A stretch of 64,000 bases of DNA from Cervus elaphus (GCF_910594005.1 NW_025316720.1:186001-250000); one strand, 5' to 3'; shown: positions 12,099-24,450, counted from the first letter of the stretch. Made by a program: numbers and translations. The notes: generated by a model from the letters alone, not told the origin.

Positions 12099-12241
12099 GA
12101 CCAGGAGCATGAAAAGGTGTGAAAAATGCGACGAGCATGAAAAGTTGTGAAAAATGCGAGGAGCATGAAGAGGTGTGAAAAATGCGAGGAGCATGAAAAG
12201 GTGTGAAAAATTCGAGGAGCAAAAAAAAAAAAAAAAAAAAA
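12099..12241 (+). repeat. Exemplar quartet cassette of 28-bp subunits
   Basis: Four 28-bp subunits are joined with no A-tract between them. They come in fixed order: one ending GCGAC, one with AAAAGTTGTG, one with GAAGAGGTGTG, and one ending TTCGAG, followed by GAGC and A21. The same ordered quartet recurs throughout the window. The second subunit may be GTTGCG, and the last may end TTCGAG, TACGAG, TCCGAG or plain GCGAG. The order does not change, so the quartet behaves as one replicating block. At about 120 bp these are the longest A-tract-free stretches in ordinary parts of the array. Confidence 0.93.
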
Positions 12242-14489
12242 GAAAGACCAGGAGCATGAAAAGGTGTGAAAAATGCGACGAGCATGAAAAGTTGCGAAAA
12301 ATGCGAGGAGCATGAAGAGGAGTGAAAAATGCGAGGAGCATGAAAAGGTGTGAAAAATTCGAGGAGCAAAAAAAAAAAAAAAAAAGACCAGGAGCATGAA
12401 AACGTGTGAAAAATTCGAGGAGCAAAAAAAAAAAAAAAAAAAAAAAGACCAGGAGCATGAAAAGGTGTGAAAAATGCGAGGAGCAAAAAAAAAAAAAAAG
12501 ACCAGGAGCATGAAAAGGTGTGAAAAATGCGAGGAAAAAAAAAAAAGAAAGACCAGGAGCATGAAAAGGTGTGAAAAATGCGAGGAGCAAAAAAAAAAAA
12601 GAAAAAGAAAGACCAGGAGCATGAAAAGATGTGAAAAATGCGAGGAGCAAAAAAAAAAAAAAGAAAGACCAGGAGCATGAAAAGGTGTGAAAAATGCGAG
12701 GAGCAAAAAAAAAAAAAAGAAAGACCACGAGCATGAAAAGGTGTGAAAAATGCGACGAGCATGAAAAGTTGCGAAAAATGCGAGGAGCATGAAGAGGTGT
12801 GAAAAATGCGAGGAGCATGAAAAGGTGTGAAAAATTCGAGGAGCAAAAAAAAAAAAAAAAAAAGAAAGACCAGGAGCATGAAAAGGTGTGAAAAATGCGG
12901 GGAGCAAAAAAAAAAAAAGAAAGACCAGGAGCATGAAAAGGTGTGAAAAATGCGACGAGCATGAAAAGTTGCGAAAAATGCGAGGAGCATGAAGAGGTGT
13001 GAAAAATGAGAGGAGCATGAAAAGGTGTGAAAAATTCGAGGAGCAAAAAAAAAAAAAAAAAAAAGACCAGGAGCAAGAAAAGGTGTGAAAAATGCGAGGA
13101 GCAAAAAAAAAAAAAAGAAAGACCAGGAGCATGAAAAGGTGTGAAAAATGCGACGAGCATGAAAAGTTGTGAAAAATGCGAGGAGCATGAAGAGGTGTGA
13201 AAAATGCGAGGAGCATGAAAAGGTGTGAAAAATACGAGGAGCAAAAAAAAAAAAAAAAAAGGAAAGACCAGGAGCATGAAAAGGTGTGAAAAAGGCGAGG
13301 AGCAAAAAAAAAAAAAAAGACCAGGAGCATGAAAAGTTGTGAAAAATGCGAGGAGCAAAAAAAAAAAAAAAAAAAAGAGAGACCAGGAGCATGAAAAGGT
13401 GTGAAAAATGCGAGGAGCAAAAAAAAAAAAAAGACCAGGAGCATGAAAAGGTGTGAAAAATGCGACGAGCATGAAAAGTTGTGAAAAATGCGAGGAGCAT
13501 GAAGAGGTGTGAAAAATGCGAGGAGCATGAAAAGGTGTGAAAAATTCGAGGAGCAAAAAAAAAAAAAAAAAAAAGAAAGACCAGGAGCATGAAAAGGTGT
13601 GAAAAATGCGGGGAGCAAAAAAAAAAAAAAGAAAGACCAGGAGCATGAAAAGGTGTGAAAAATGCGACGAGCATGAAAAGTTGCGAAAAATGCGAGGAGC
13701 ATGAAGAGGTGTGAAAAATGCGAGGAGCATGAAAAGGTGTGAAAAATCCGAGGAGCAAAAAAAAAAAAAAAAGACCAGGAGCATGAAAAGGTGTGAAAAA
13801 TGCGAGGAGAAAAAAAAAAAAAAAAAAAAGACCAGGAGCATGAAAAGGTGTGAAAAATGCGAGGAGAAAAAAAAAAAAAAAAAAAAGAAAGAAAGGCCAG
13901 GAGCATGAAAAGGTGTGAAAAATGCGAAGAGCAAAAAAAAAAAAGAAAAAAAAGAAAGAAAGACCAGGAGCATGAAAAGGTGTGAAAAATGCGAAGAGCA
14001 AAAAAAAAAAAAAAAAAAAAGAAAGACCAGGAGCATGAAAAGGTGTGAAAAATGCGGGGAGCAAAAAAAAAAAAAGAAAGACCAGGAGCATGAATAGTTG
14101 TGAAAAATGCGGGGAGCAAAAAAAAAAAAAAGAAAGACCAGGAGCATGAATAGTTGTGAAAAATGCGACGAGCATGAAAAGTTGCGAAAAATGCGAGGAG
14201 CATGAAGAGGTGTGAAAAATGCGAGGAGCATGAAAAGGTGTGAAAAATTCGAGGAGCAAAAAAAAAAAAAAAAAAAAGACCAGGAGCATGAAAAGGTGTG
14301 AAAAATGCGAGGAGCAAAAAAAAAAAAAAAAAAAAGAAAGACCAGGAGCATGAAAAGGTGTGAAAAACGCGGGGAGCAAAAAAAAAAAAAAAAAAAAGAA
14401 AGACCAGGAGCATGAAAAGTTGTGAAAAATGCGAGGAGCAAAAAAAAAAAAAGAAAGACCAGGAGCATGAAAAGGTGTGAAAAAAGCGA

Positions 14490-15845
14490 GGAGCAAAAAA
14501 AAAAAAAGAAAGACCAGGAGCATGAAAAGGTGTGAAAAATGCGACGAGCATGAAAAGTTGTGAAAAATGCGAGGAGCATGAAGAGGTGTGAAAAATGCGA
14601 GGAGCATGAAAAGGTGTGAAAAATGCGAGGAGCAAAAAAAAAAAAAAAGACCAGGAGCATGAAAAGGTGTGAAAAATGCGAGGAGCAAAAAAAAAAAAAG
14701 AAAGACCAGGAGCATGAAAAGGTGTGAAAAATGCGACGAGCATGAAAAGTTGTGAAAAATGCGAGGAGCATGAAGAGGTGTGAAAAATGCGAGGAGCATG
14801 AAAAGGTGTGAAAAATTCGAGGAGCAAAAAAAAAAAAAAAAAAAGAAAGACCAGGAGCATGAAAAGGTGTGAAAAATGCGACGAGCATGAAAAGTTGCGA
14901 AAAATGCGAGGAGCATGAAGAGGTGTGAAAAATGCGAGGAGCATGAAAAGGTGTGAAAAATCCGAGGAGCAAAAAAAAAAAAAAAAAGACCAGGAGCATG
15001 AAAAGGTGTGAAAAATGCGAGGAGAAAAAAAAAAAAAAAAAAAAGACCAGGAGGAAGAAAAGGGGGGAAAAAAGCGAGGAGAAAAAAAAAAAAAAAAAAA
15101 AGAAAGAAAGGCCAGGAGCATGAAAAGGTGTGAAAAATGCGAAGAGCAAAAAAAAAAAAGAAAAAAAAGAAAGAAAGACCAGGAGCATGAAAAGGTGTGA
15201 AAAATGCGAAGAGCAAAAAAAAAAAAAAAAAAAAAGAAAGACCAGGAGCATGAAAAGGTGTGAAAAATGCGGGGAGCAAAAAAAAAAAAAAGAAAGACCA
15301 GGAGCATGAATAGTTGTGAAAAATGCGGGGAGCAAAAAAAAAAAAAAGAAAGACCAGGAGCATGAATAGTTGTGAAAAATGCGACGAGCATGAAAAGTTG
15401 TGAAAAATGCGAGGAGCATGAAGAGGTGTGAGAAATGCGAGGAGCATGAAAAGGTGTGAAAAATTCGAGGAGCAAAAAAAAAAAAAAAAAAGAAAGACCA
15501 GGAGCATGAAAAGGTGTGAAAAATGCGACGAGCATGAAAAGTTGCGAAAAATGCGAGGAGCATGAAGAGGTGTGAGAAATGCGAGGAGCATGAAAAGGTG
15601 TGAAAAATTCGAGGAGCAAAAAAAAAAAAAAAAAGACCAGGAGCATGAAAAGGTGTGAAAAATGCGAGGAAAAAAAAAAAGAAAGACCAGGAGCATGAAG
15701 AGGTGTGAAAAATGCGAGGAGCATGAAAAGGTGTGAAAAATTCGAGGAGCAAAAAAAAAAAAAAAGACCAGGAGCATGAAAAGGTGTGAAAAATGCGAGG
15801 AAAAAAAAAAAGAAAGACCAGGAGCATGAAAAGGTGTGAAAAATG
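14490..15845 (+). repeat. Direct repeat, left copy (offset about 2,540 bp)
   Basis: This block matches 17030-18385 in variant order and closely in A-tract length: the monomer before GAAAGAAAGGCC starts its A-tract at matching places, and the GCC at 15111 corresponds to 17651. It ends where the left copy continues to GAAAAAGAAAG while the right copy passes to a quartet. A cluster of five substitutions at 15045-15081 is private to this copy. Confidence 0.82.
15045..15081 (+). repeat. Monomer with clustered pyrimidine-to-purine changes
   Basis: Compared with the matching monomers at 17585 and 22495, this copy has five transversions in about 30 bases with no length change: C to G and T to A in GAGCATG, two T to G in GGTGTG, and T to A in AAATGC. 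Every change turns a pyrimidine into a purine. It is followed by A22 and GAAAGAAAG. Similar copies are at 2379-2416, 11749-11785 and 27779-27813. It could be a real mutation cluster or a consensus error. Confidence 0.85.
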
Positions 15846-16238
15846 CGAGGAGCAAAAAAAAAAAAGAAAAAGAAAGACCAGGAGCATGAAAAGATGTGAA
15901 AAATGCGAGGAGCAAAAAAAAAAAAAAGAAAGACCAGGAGCATGAAAAGGTGTGAAAAATGCGAGGAGCAAAAAAAAAAAAAAGAAAGACCACGAGCATG
16001 AAAAGGTGTGAAAAATGCGAGGAAAAAAAAAAAGAAAGACCAGGAGCATGAAAAGGTGTGAAAAATGCGAGGAGCAAAAAAAAAAAAGAAAAAGAAAGAC
16101 CAGGAGCATGAAAAGATGTGAAAAATGCGAGGAGCAAAAAAAAAAAAAAGAAAGACCAGGAGCATGAAAAGGTGTGAAAAATGCGAGGAGCAAAAAAAAA
16201 AAAAGAAAGACCACGAGCATGAAAAGGTGTGAAAAATG
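15795..16238 (+). repeat. 222-bp tandem duplication of four monomers
   Basis: The four-monomer run (GAGG fused to A-tract with GAAAG; GAAAAAGAAAG; AAAAGATGTG; then GACCACG after GAAAG) occurs twice, with the AAGATGTG landmark at 15891 and 16113. In other units (for example 10255, 12535) the run occurs once. It is a small local duplication inside the larger rearranged stretch. Confidence 0.85.
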
Positions 16239-17029
16239 CGACGAGCATGAAAAGTTGCGAAAAATGCGAGGAGCATGAAGAGGTGTGAAAAAAGCGAGGA
16301 GCATGAAAAGGTGTGAAAAATTCGAGGAGCAAAAAAAAAAAAAAAAAAAAGAAAGACCAGGAGCATGAAAAGGTGTGAAAAATGCGGGGAGCAAAAAAAA
16401 AAAAAAGAAAGACCAGGAGCATGAAAAGGTGTGAAAAATGCGACGAGCATGAAAAGTTGCGAAAAATGCGAGGAGCATGAAGAGGTGTGAAAAATGCGAG
16501 GAGCATGAAAAGGTGTGAAAAATTCGAGGAGCAAAAAAAAAAAAAAAAAAAGACCAGGAGCATGAAAAGGTGTGAAAAATGCGAGGAGCAAAAAAAAAAA
16601 AAAAAAAAGAAAGACCAGGAGTAAGAAAAGGTGTGAAAAACGCGGGGAGCAAAAAAAAAAAAAAAAAAAAAAGAAAGACCAGGAGCATGAAAAGGTGTGA
16701 AAAATGCGAGGAGCAAAAAAAAAAAAAAGACCAGGAGCATGAAAAGGTGTGAAAAATGCGAGGAGCAAAAAAAAAAAAAAAGACCAGGAGCATGAAAAGG
16801 TGTGAAAAATGCGAGGAACAAAAAAAAAAAAAGAAAGACCAGGAGCATGAAAAGGTGTGAAAAATGCGAGGAGCATGAAGAGGTGTGCAAAATGCGAGGA
16901 GCATGAAAAGGTGTGAAAAATTTGAGGAGAAAAAAAAAAAAAAAACCAGGAGCATGAAAAGGTGTGCAAAATGCAAGGAGCAAAAAAAAAAAAAAAAAGA
17001 CCAGGAACATGAAAAGGTGTGAAAAATGC

Positions 17030-18385
17030 GAGGAGCAAAAAAAAAAAAAGAAAGACCAGGAGCATGAAAAGGTGTGAAAAATGCGACGAGCATGAAAAGT
17101 TGTGAAAAATGCGAGGAGCATGAAGAGGTGTGAAAAATGCGAGGAGCATGAAAAGGTGTGAAAAATGCGAGGAGCAAAAAAAAAAAAAAGACCAGGAGCA
17201 TGAAAAGGTGTGAAAAATGCGAGGAGCAAAAAAAAAAAAAGAAAGACCAGGAGCATGAAAAGGTGTGAAAAATGCGACGAGCATGAAAAGTTGTGAAAAA
17301 TGCGAGGAGCATGAAGAGGTGTGAAAAATGCGAGGAGCATGAAAAGGTGTGAAAAATTCGAGGAGCAAAAAAAAAAAAAAAAAAAGAAAGACCAGGAGCA
17401 TGAAAAGGTGTGAAAAATGCGACGAGCATGAAAAGTTGCGAAAAATGCGAGGAGCATGAAGAGGTGTGAAAAATGCGAGGAGCATGAAAAGGTGTGAAAA
17501 ATCCGAGGAGCAAAAAAAAAAAAAAAAGACCAGGAGCATGAAAAGGTGTGAAAAATGCGAGGAGAAAAAAAAAAAAAAAAAAAAGACCAGGAGCATGAAA
17601 AGGTGTGAAAAATGCGAGGAGAAAAAAAAAAAAAAAAAAAAGAAAGAAAGGCCAGGAGCATGAAAAGGTGTGAAAAATGCGAAGAGCAAAAAAAAAAAAG
17701 AAAAAAAAGAAAGAAAGACCAGGAGCATGAAAAGGTGTGAAAAATGCGAAGAGCAAAAAAAAAAAAAAAAAAAAAGAAAGACCAGGAGCATGAAAAGGTG
17801 TGAAAAATGCGGGGAGCAAAAAAAAAAAAAAGAAAGACCAGGAGCATGAATAGTTGTGAAAAATGCGGGGAGCAAAAAAAAAAAAAAGAAAGACCAGGAG
17901 CATGAATAGTTGTGAAAAATGCGACGAGCATGAAAAGTTGTGAAAAATGCGAGGAGCATGAAGAGGTGTGAGAAATGCGAGGAGCATGAAAAGGTGTGAA
18001 AAATTCGAGGAGCAAAAAAAAAAAAAAAAAAAGAAAGACCAGGAGCATGAAAAGGTGTGAAAAATGCGACGAGCATGAAAAGTTGCGAAAAATGCGAGGA
18101 GCATGAAGAGGTGTGAGAAATGCGAGGAGCATGAAAAGGTGTGAAAAATTCGAGGAGCAAAAAAAAAAAAAAAAAGACCAGGAGCATGAAAAGGTGTGAA
18201 AAATGCGAGGAAAAAAAAAAAGAAAGACCAGGAGCATGAAGAGGTGTGAAAAATGCGAGGAGCATGAAAAGGTGTGAAAAATTCGAGGAGCAAAAAAAAA
18301 AAAAAAGACCAGGAGCATGAAAAGGTGTGAAAAATGCGAGGAAAAAAAAAAAGAAAGACCAGGAGCATGAAAAGGTGTGAAAAAT
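17030..18385 (+). repeat. Direct repeat, right copy (offset about 2,540 bp)
   Basis: Counterpart of 14490-15845. The junction at its left end, where a GACCAGGAAC tail monomer is followed by a GCGAC quartet, is also at the same place in the next 4,910-bp copy (about 21940). The exchange that made this junction therefore came before the 4,910-bp duplication. Confidence 0.82.
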
Positions 18386-19540
18386 GCGACGAGCATGAAA
18401 AGTTGCGAAAAATGCGAGGAGCATGAAGAGGTGTGAAAAATGCGAGGAGCATGAAAAGGTGTGAAAAATTCGAGGAGCAAAAAAAAAAAAAAAAAAAGAC
18501 CAGGAGCATGAAAAGGTGTGAAAAATGCGAGGAGCAAAAAAAAAAAAAAAAAAAGAAAGACCAGGAGCATGAAAAGGTGTGAAAAACGCGGGGAGCAAAA
18601 AAAAAAAAAAAAGAAAGACCAGGAGCATGAAAAGTTGTGAAAAATGCGAGGAGCAAAAAAAAAAAAAAGACCAGGAGCATGAAAAGGTGTGAAAAAAGCG
18701 AGGAGCAAAAAAAAAAAAAAGAAAGACCAGGAGCATGAAAAGGTGTGAAAAATGCGACGAGCATGAAAAGTTGTGAAAAATGCGAGGAGCATGAAGAGGT
18801 GTGAAAAATGCGAGGAGCATGAAAAGGTGTGAAAAATACGAGGAGCAAAAAAAAAAAAAAAAAAGGAAAGACCAGGAGCATGAAAAGGTGTGAAAAATGC
18901 GAGGAGCAAAAAAAAAAAAAAAGACCAGGAGCATGAAAAGGTGTGAAAAATGCGAGGAGCAAAAAAAAAAAAAAAAAAAAGAGAGACCAGGAGCATGAAA
19001 AGGTGTGAAAAATGCGAGGAGCAAAAAAAAAAAAAAGACCAGGAGCATGAAAAGGTGTGAAAAATGCGAGGAGCAAAAAAAAAAAAAAAGACCAGGAGCA
19101 TGAAAAGGTGTGAAAAATGCGAGGAACAAAAAAAAAAAAAGAAAGACCAGGAGCATGAAAAGGTGTGAAAAATGCGAGGAGCATGAAGAGGTGTGCAAAA
19201 TGCGAGGAGCATGAAAAGGTGTGAAAAATTTGAGGAGCAAAAAAAAAAAAAAACCAGGAGCATGAAAAGGTGTGCAAAATGCAAGGAGCAAAAAAAAAAA
19301 AAAAAAGACCAGGAACATGAAAAGGTGTGAAAAATGCGAGGAGCAAAAAAAAAAAAAAAAAGAAAGAAAGAAAGACCAGGAGCATGAAAAGGTGTGAAAA
19401 ATGCGAGGAGCAAAAAAAAAAAAGAAAAGGAAAGACCAGGAGCATGAAAAGGTGTGAAAAATGCGAGGAGCAAAAAAAAAAAAAGAAAGACCAGGAGCAT
19501 GAAAAGGTGTGAAAAATGCGAGGAGTAAAAAAAAAAAAAA

Positions 19541-22500
19541 GATCAGGAGCATGAAAAGGTGTGAAAAATTTGAGGAGCAAAAAAAAAAAAAAAAACCAGG
19601 AGCATGAAAAGGTGTGAAAAATGCGAGGAGCAAAAAAAAAAAAAAAAAAAAAGATCAGGAGCATGAAAAGGTGTGAAAAATGCGAGGAGAAAAAAAAAAA
19701 AAGACCCGGAACATGAAAAGGTGTGAAAAATGCGAGGAGCAAAAAAAAAAAAAAGACCACGAGCATGAAAAGATGTGAAAAATGCGAGGAACAAAAAAAA
19801 AAAAAGAAAGACCAGGAGCATGAAAAGGTGTGAAAAATGCGAGGAGCGTGAAGAGGTGTGCAAAATGCGAGGAGCATGAAAAGGTGTGAAAAATTTGAGG
19901 AGCAAAAAAAAAAAAAAACCAGGAGCATGAAAAGGTGTGAAAAATCCGAGGAGCAAAAAAAAAAAAAAAAAAAAAGACCAGGAGCATGAAAAGGTGTGAA
20001 AAATGCGAGGAGAAAAAAAAAAAAAAAAGAAAGAAAGAAAGACCAGGAGCATGAAAAGGTGTGAAAAATGCGAGGAGCAAAAAAAAAAAAAAAAAAAAAA
20101 GACCAGGAGCATGAAAAGGTGTGAAAAATGCGAGTAGCAAAAAAAAAAAAAAGAAAGACCAGGAGCATGAAAAGGTGTGAAAAATGCGAGGAGCAAAAAA
20201 AAAAAAAGAAAGACCAGGAGCATGAAAAGGTGTGAAAAATGCGACGAGCATGAAAAGTTGTGAAAAATGCGAGGAGCATGAAGAGGTGTGAAAAATGCGA
20301 GGAGCATGAAAAGGTGTGAAAAATTCGAGGAGCAAAAAAAAAAAAAAAAAAAGAAAGACCAGGAGCATGAAAAGGTGTGAAAAATGCGGGGAGCAAAAAA
20401 AAAAAAAAGAAAGACCAGGAGCATGAATAGGTGTGAAAAATGCGACGAGCATGAAAAGTTGTGAAAAATGCGAGGAGCATGAAGAGGTGTGAAAAATGCG
20501 AGGAGCATGAAAAGGTGTGAAAAATTCGAGGAGCAAAAAAAAAAAAAAAAAAAAGAAAGACCAGGAGCATGAAAAGGTGTGAAAAATGCGACGAGCATGA
20601 AAAGTTGCGAAAAATGCGAGGAGCATGAAGAGGAGTGAAAAATGCGAGGAGCATGAAAAGGTGTGAAAAATTCGAGGAGCAAAAAAAAAAAAAAAAAGAC
20701 CAGGAGCATGAAAAGGAGGGAAAAATGCGAGGAGCAAAAAAAAAAAAAAGAAAGACCACGAGCATGAAAAGGTGTGAAAAATGCGACGAGCATGAAAAGT
20801 TGCGAAAAATGCGAGGAGCATGAAGAGGTGTGAAAAATGCGAGGAGCATGAAAAGGTGTGAAAAATTCGAGGAGCAAAAAAAAAAAAAAAAAAAGATAGA
20901 CCAGGAGCATGAAAAGGTGTGAAAAATGCGGGGAGCAAAAAAAAAAAAAGAAAGACCAGGAGCATGAAAAGGTGTGAAAAATGCGACGAGCATGAAAAGT
21001 TGCGAAAAATGCGAGGAGCATGAAGAGGTGTGAAAAATGAGAGGAGCATGAAAAGGTGTGAAAAATTCGAGGAGCAAAAAAAAAAAAAAAAAAAAGACCA
21101 GGAGCATGAAAAGGTGTGAAAAATGCGAGGAGCAAAAAAAAAAAAAAAAAAAGAAAGACCAGGAGCATGAAAAGGTGTGAAAAACGCGGGGAGCAAAAAA
21201 AAAAAAAAAAAAAAAGAAAGACCAGGAGCATGAAAAGTTGTGAAAAATGCGAGGAGCAAAAAAAAAAAAAGACCAGGAGCATGAAAAGGTGTGAAAAAAG
21301 CGAGGAGCAAAAAAAAAAAAAAGAAAGACCAGGAGCATGAAAAGGTGTGAAAAATGCGACGAGCATGAAAAGTTGTGAAAAATGCGAGGAGCATGAAGAG
21401 GTGTGAAAAATGCGAGGAGCATGAAAAGGTGTGAAAAATACGAGGAGCAAAAAAAAAAAAAAAAAAGGAAAGACCAGGAGCATGAAAAGGTGTGAAAAAT
21501 GCGAGGAGCAAAAAAAAAAAAAAAGACCAGGAGCATGAAAAGGTGTGAAAAATGCGAGGAGCAAAAAAAAAAAAAAAAAAAAGAGAGACCAGGAGCATGA
21601 AAAGGTGTGAAAAATGCGAGGAGCAAAAAAAAAAAAAAGACCAGGAGCATGAAAAGGTGTGAAAAATGCGAGGAGCAAAAAAAAAAAAAAAGACCAGGAG
21701 CATGAAAAGGTGTGAAAAATGCGAGGAACAAAAAAAAAAAAAGAAAGACCAGGAGCATGAAAAGGTGTGAAAAATGCGAGGAGCATGAAGAGGTGTGCAA
21801 AATGCGAGGAGCATGAAAAGGTGTGAAAAATTTGAGGAGCAAAAAAAAAAAAAAACCAGGAGCATGAAAAGGTGTGCAAAATGCAAGGAGCAAAAAAAAA
21901 AAAAAAAAGACCAGGAACATGAAAAGGTGTGAAAAATGCGAGGAGCAAAAAAAAAAAAAGAAAGACCAGGAGCATGAAAAGGTGTGAAAAATGCGACGAG
22001 CATGAAAAGTTGTGAAAAATGCGAGGAGCATGAAGAGGTGTGAAAAATGCGAGGAGCATGAAAAGGTGTGAAAAATGCGAGGAGCAAAAAAAAAAAAAAG
22101 ACCAGGAGCATGAAAAGGTGTGAAAAATGCGAGGAGCAAAAAAAAAAAAAGAAAGACCAGGAGCATGAAAAGGTGTGAAAAATGCGACGAGCATGAAAAG
22201 TTGTGAAAAATGCGAGGAGCATGAAGAGGTGTGAAAAATGCGAGGAGCATGAAAAGGTGTGAAAAATTCGAGGAGCAAAAAAAAAAAAAAAAAAAGAAAG
22301 ACCAGGAGCATGAAAAGGTGTGAAAAATGCGACGAGCATGAAAAGTTGCGAAAAATGCGAGGAGCATGAAGAGGTGTGAAAAATGCGAGGAGCATGAAAA
22401 GGTGTGAAAAATCCGAGGAGCAAAAAAAAAAAAAAAAGACCAGGAGCATGAAAAGGTGTGAAAAATGCGAGGAGAAAAAAAAAAAAAAAAAAAAGACCAG

Positions 22501-24450
22501 GAGCATGAAAAGGTGTGAAAAAAGCGAGGAGAAAAAAAAAAAAAAAAAAAGAAAGAAAGGCCAGGAGCATGAAAAGGTGTGAAAAATGCGAAGAGCAAAA
22601 AAAAAAAAGAAAAAAAAGAAAGAAAGACCAGGAGCATGAAAAGGTGTGAAAAATGCGAAGAGCAAAAAAAAAAAAAAAAAAAAAGAAAGACCAGGAGCAT
22701 GAAAAGGTGTGAAAAATGCGGGGAGCAAAAAAAAAAAAAAGAAAGACCAGGAGCATGAATAGTTGTGAAAAATGCGGGGAGCAAAAAAAAAAAAAAGAAA
22801 GACCAGGAGCATGAATAGTTGTGAAAAATGCGACGAGCATGAAAAGTTGTGAAAAATGCGAGGAGCATGAAGAGGTGTGAGAAATGCGAGGAGCATGAAA
22901 AGGTGTGAAAAATTCGAGGAGCAAAAAAAAAAAAAAAAAAAGAAAGACCAGGAGCATGAAAAGGTGTGAAAAATGCGACGAGCATGAAAAGTTGCGAAAA
23001 ATGCGAGGAGCATGAAGAGGTGTGAGAAATGCGAGGAGCATGAAAAGGTGTGAAAAATTCGAGGAGCAAAAAAAAAAAAAAAAAGACCAGGAGCATGAAA
23101 AGGTGTGAAAAATGCGAGGAAAAAAAAAAAGAAAGACCAGGAGCATGAAGAGGTGTGAAAAATGCGAGGAGCATGAAAAGGTGTGAAAAATTCGAGGAGC
23201 AAAAAAAAAAAAAAAGACCAGGAGCATGAAAAGGTGTGAAAAATGCGAGGAAAAAAAAAAAGAAAGACCAGGAGCATGAAAAGGTGTGAAAAATGCGACG
23301 AGCATGAAAAGTTGCGAAAAATGCGAGGAGCATGAAGAGGTGTGAAAAATGCGAGGAGCATGAAAAGGTGTGAAAAATACGAGGAGCAAAAAAAAAAAAA
23401 AAAAAAGACCAGGAGCATGAAAAGGTGTGAAAAATGCGAGGAGCAAAAAAAAAAAAAAAAAAAGAAAGACCAGGAGCATGAAAAGGTGTGAAAAACGCGG
23501 GGAGCAAAAAAAAAAAAAAAAGAAAGACCAGGAGCATGAAAAGGTGGGAAAAATGCGAGGAGCAAAAAAAAAAAAAAGACCAGGAGCATGAAAAGGAGTG
23601 AAAAAAGCGAGGAGCAAAAAAAAAAAAAAGAAAGACCAGGAGCATGAAAAGGTGTGAAAAATGCGACGAGCATGAAAAGTTGTGAAAAATGCGAGGAGCA
23701 TGAAGAGGTGTGAAAAATGCGAGGAGCATGAAAAGGTGTGAAAAATACGAGGAGCAAAAAAAAAAAAAAAAAAGGAAAGACCAGGAGCATGAAAAGGTGT
23801 GAAAAATGCGAGGAGCAAAAAAAAAAAAAAAAGACCAGGAGCATGAAAAGGTGTGAAAAATGCGAGGAGCAAAAAAAAAAAAAAAAAAAAGAGAGACCAG
23901 GAGCATGAAAAGGTGTGAAAAATGCGAGGAGCAAAAAAAAAAAAAAGACCAGGAGCATGAAAAGGTGTGAAAAATGCGAGGAGCAAAAAAAAAAAAAAAG
24001 ACCAGGAGCATGAAAAGGTGTGAAAAATGCGAGGAACAAAAAAAAAAAAAGAAAGACCAGGAGCATGAAAAGGTGTGAAAAATGCGAGGAGCATGAAGAG
24101 GTGTGCAAAATGCGAGGAGCATGAAAAGGTGTGAAAAATTTGAGGAGCAAAAAAAAAAAAAAACCAGGAGCATGAAAAGGTGTGCAAAATGCAAGGAGCA
24201 AAAAAAAAAAAAAAAAGACCAGGAACATGAAAAGGTGTGAAAAATGCGAGGAGCAAAAAAAAAAAAAAAAAGAAAGAAAGAAAGACCAGGAGCATGAAAA
24301 GGTGTGAAAAATGCGAGGAGCAAAAAAAAAAAAGAAAAGGAAAGACCAGGAGCATGAAAAGGTGTGAAAAATGCGAGGAGCAAAAAAAAAAAAAGAAAGA
24401 CCAGGAGCATGAAAAGGTGTGAAAAATGCGAGGAGTAAAAAAAAAAAAAA
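19541..24450 (+). repeat. Higher-order unit, 4,910 bp, type I boundary
   Basis: This is the most complete reference unit. GATCAG is at 19541 and 19653 (spacing 112). The order is: TTTGAG, CCAGG monomer with A21, GATCAG, GACCCGGAAC, GACCACG with AAAAGATGTG, head triplet, TCCGAG, GAAAGAAAGAAAG, GAGTAGC, quartets alternating with GCGGGG monomers, TGAGAG, AACGCGGGG, GTTGTG, AAAAGCG, TACGAG/GGAAAG, GAGAG, GAAC, tail triplet, TGCAAGG, GACCAGGAAC. From about 21940 a further middle and tail follow, ending in GAAAAGGAAAG and GAGT. Confidence 0.92.
19810..19918 (+). repeat. Exemplar triplet cassette (head form)
   Basis: Three directly joined 28-bp subunits: a plain one, one reading GAGCGTGAAGAGG with TGTGCAAAATG, and one ending TTTGAG, then GAGC and A15. 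The next monomer begins CCAGG, lacking the usual GA. This triplet marks the head of each higher-order unit, about 110 bp after GACCCGGAAC. A sister triplet with GAGCATGAAGAGG in the middle marks the tail (for example around 21770-21855). The head form is told apart by the CATG-to-CGTG change, which adds a CpG. Confidence 0.92.

Larger units (their letters stand above)
8435..19540 (+). repeat. Rearranged stretch of merged higher-order units, 11.1 kb
   Basis: It starts with an intact boundary (GAGT, then TTTGAG) in which both GATCAG sites read GACCAG (8435 and 8551), with GACCCGGAAC at 8602. A complete tail is reached near 11200-11602, but it then passes directly to head monomer 5 (GAAC, then GCGTG) at about 11604, skipping the boundary. 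Another tail stops near 13430 and returns to a quartet. A third stops after GACCAGGAAC near 17030 and returns to a quartet. The stretch is therefore several units fused by exchanges that removed their boundaries. It includes a 2,540-bp duplication and the first copy of the 4,910-bp one. Confidence 0.85.
16680..21590 (+). repeat. 4,910-bp tandem duplication, left copy
   Basis: Landmarks repeat at an offset of 4,910-4,911 bp: TCCGAG quartet start 17466 to 22376, GAAAGAAAGAAAG tail 19327 to 24237, GATCAG 19541 to 24451 and 19653 to 24563, GACCCGGAAC 19703 to 24613, TACGAG 21439 to 26350. The left limit is set where A22-GAAAGACC (left) and A20-GAGAGACC (right) differ. The offset stays constant across many long A-tracts, so their lengths are nearly unchanged. 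The few base differences include GAGA against GAGC near 16930. Confidence 0.9.
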
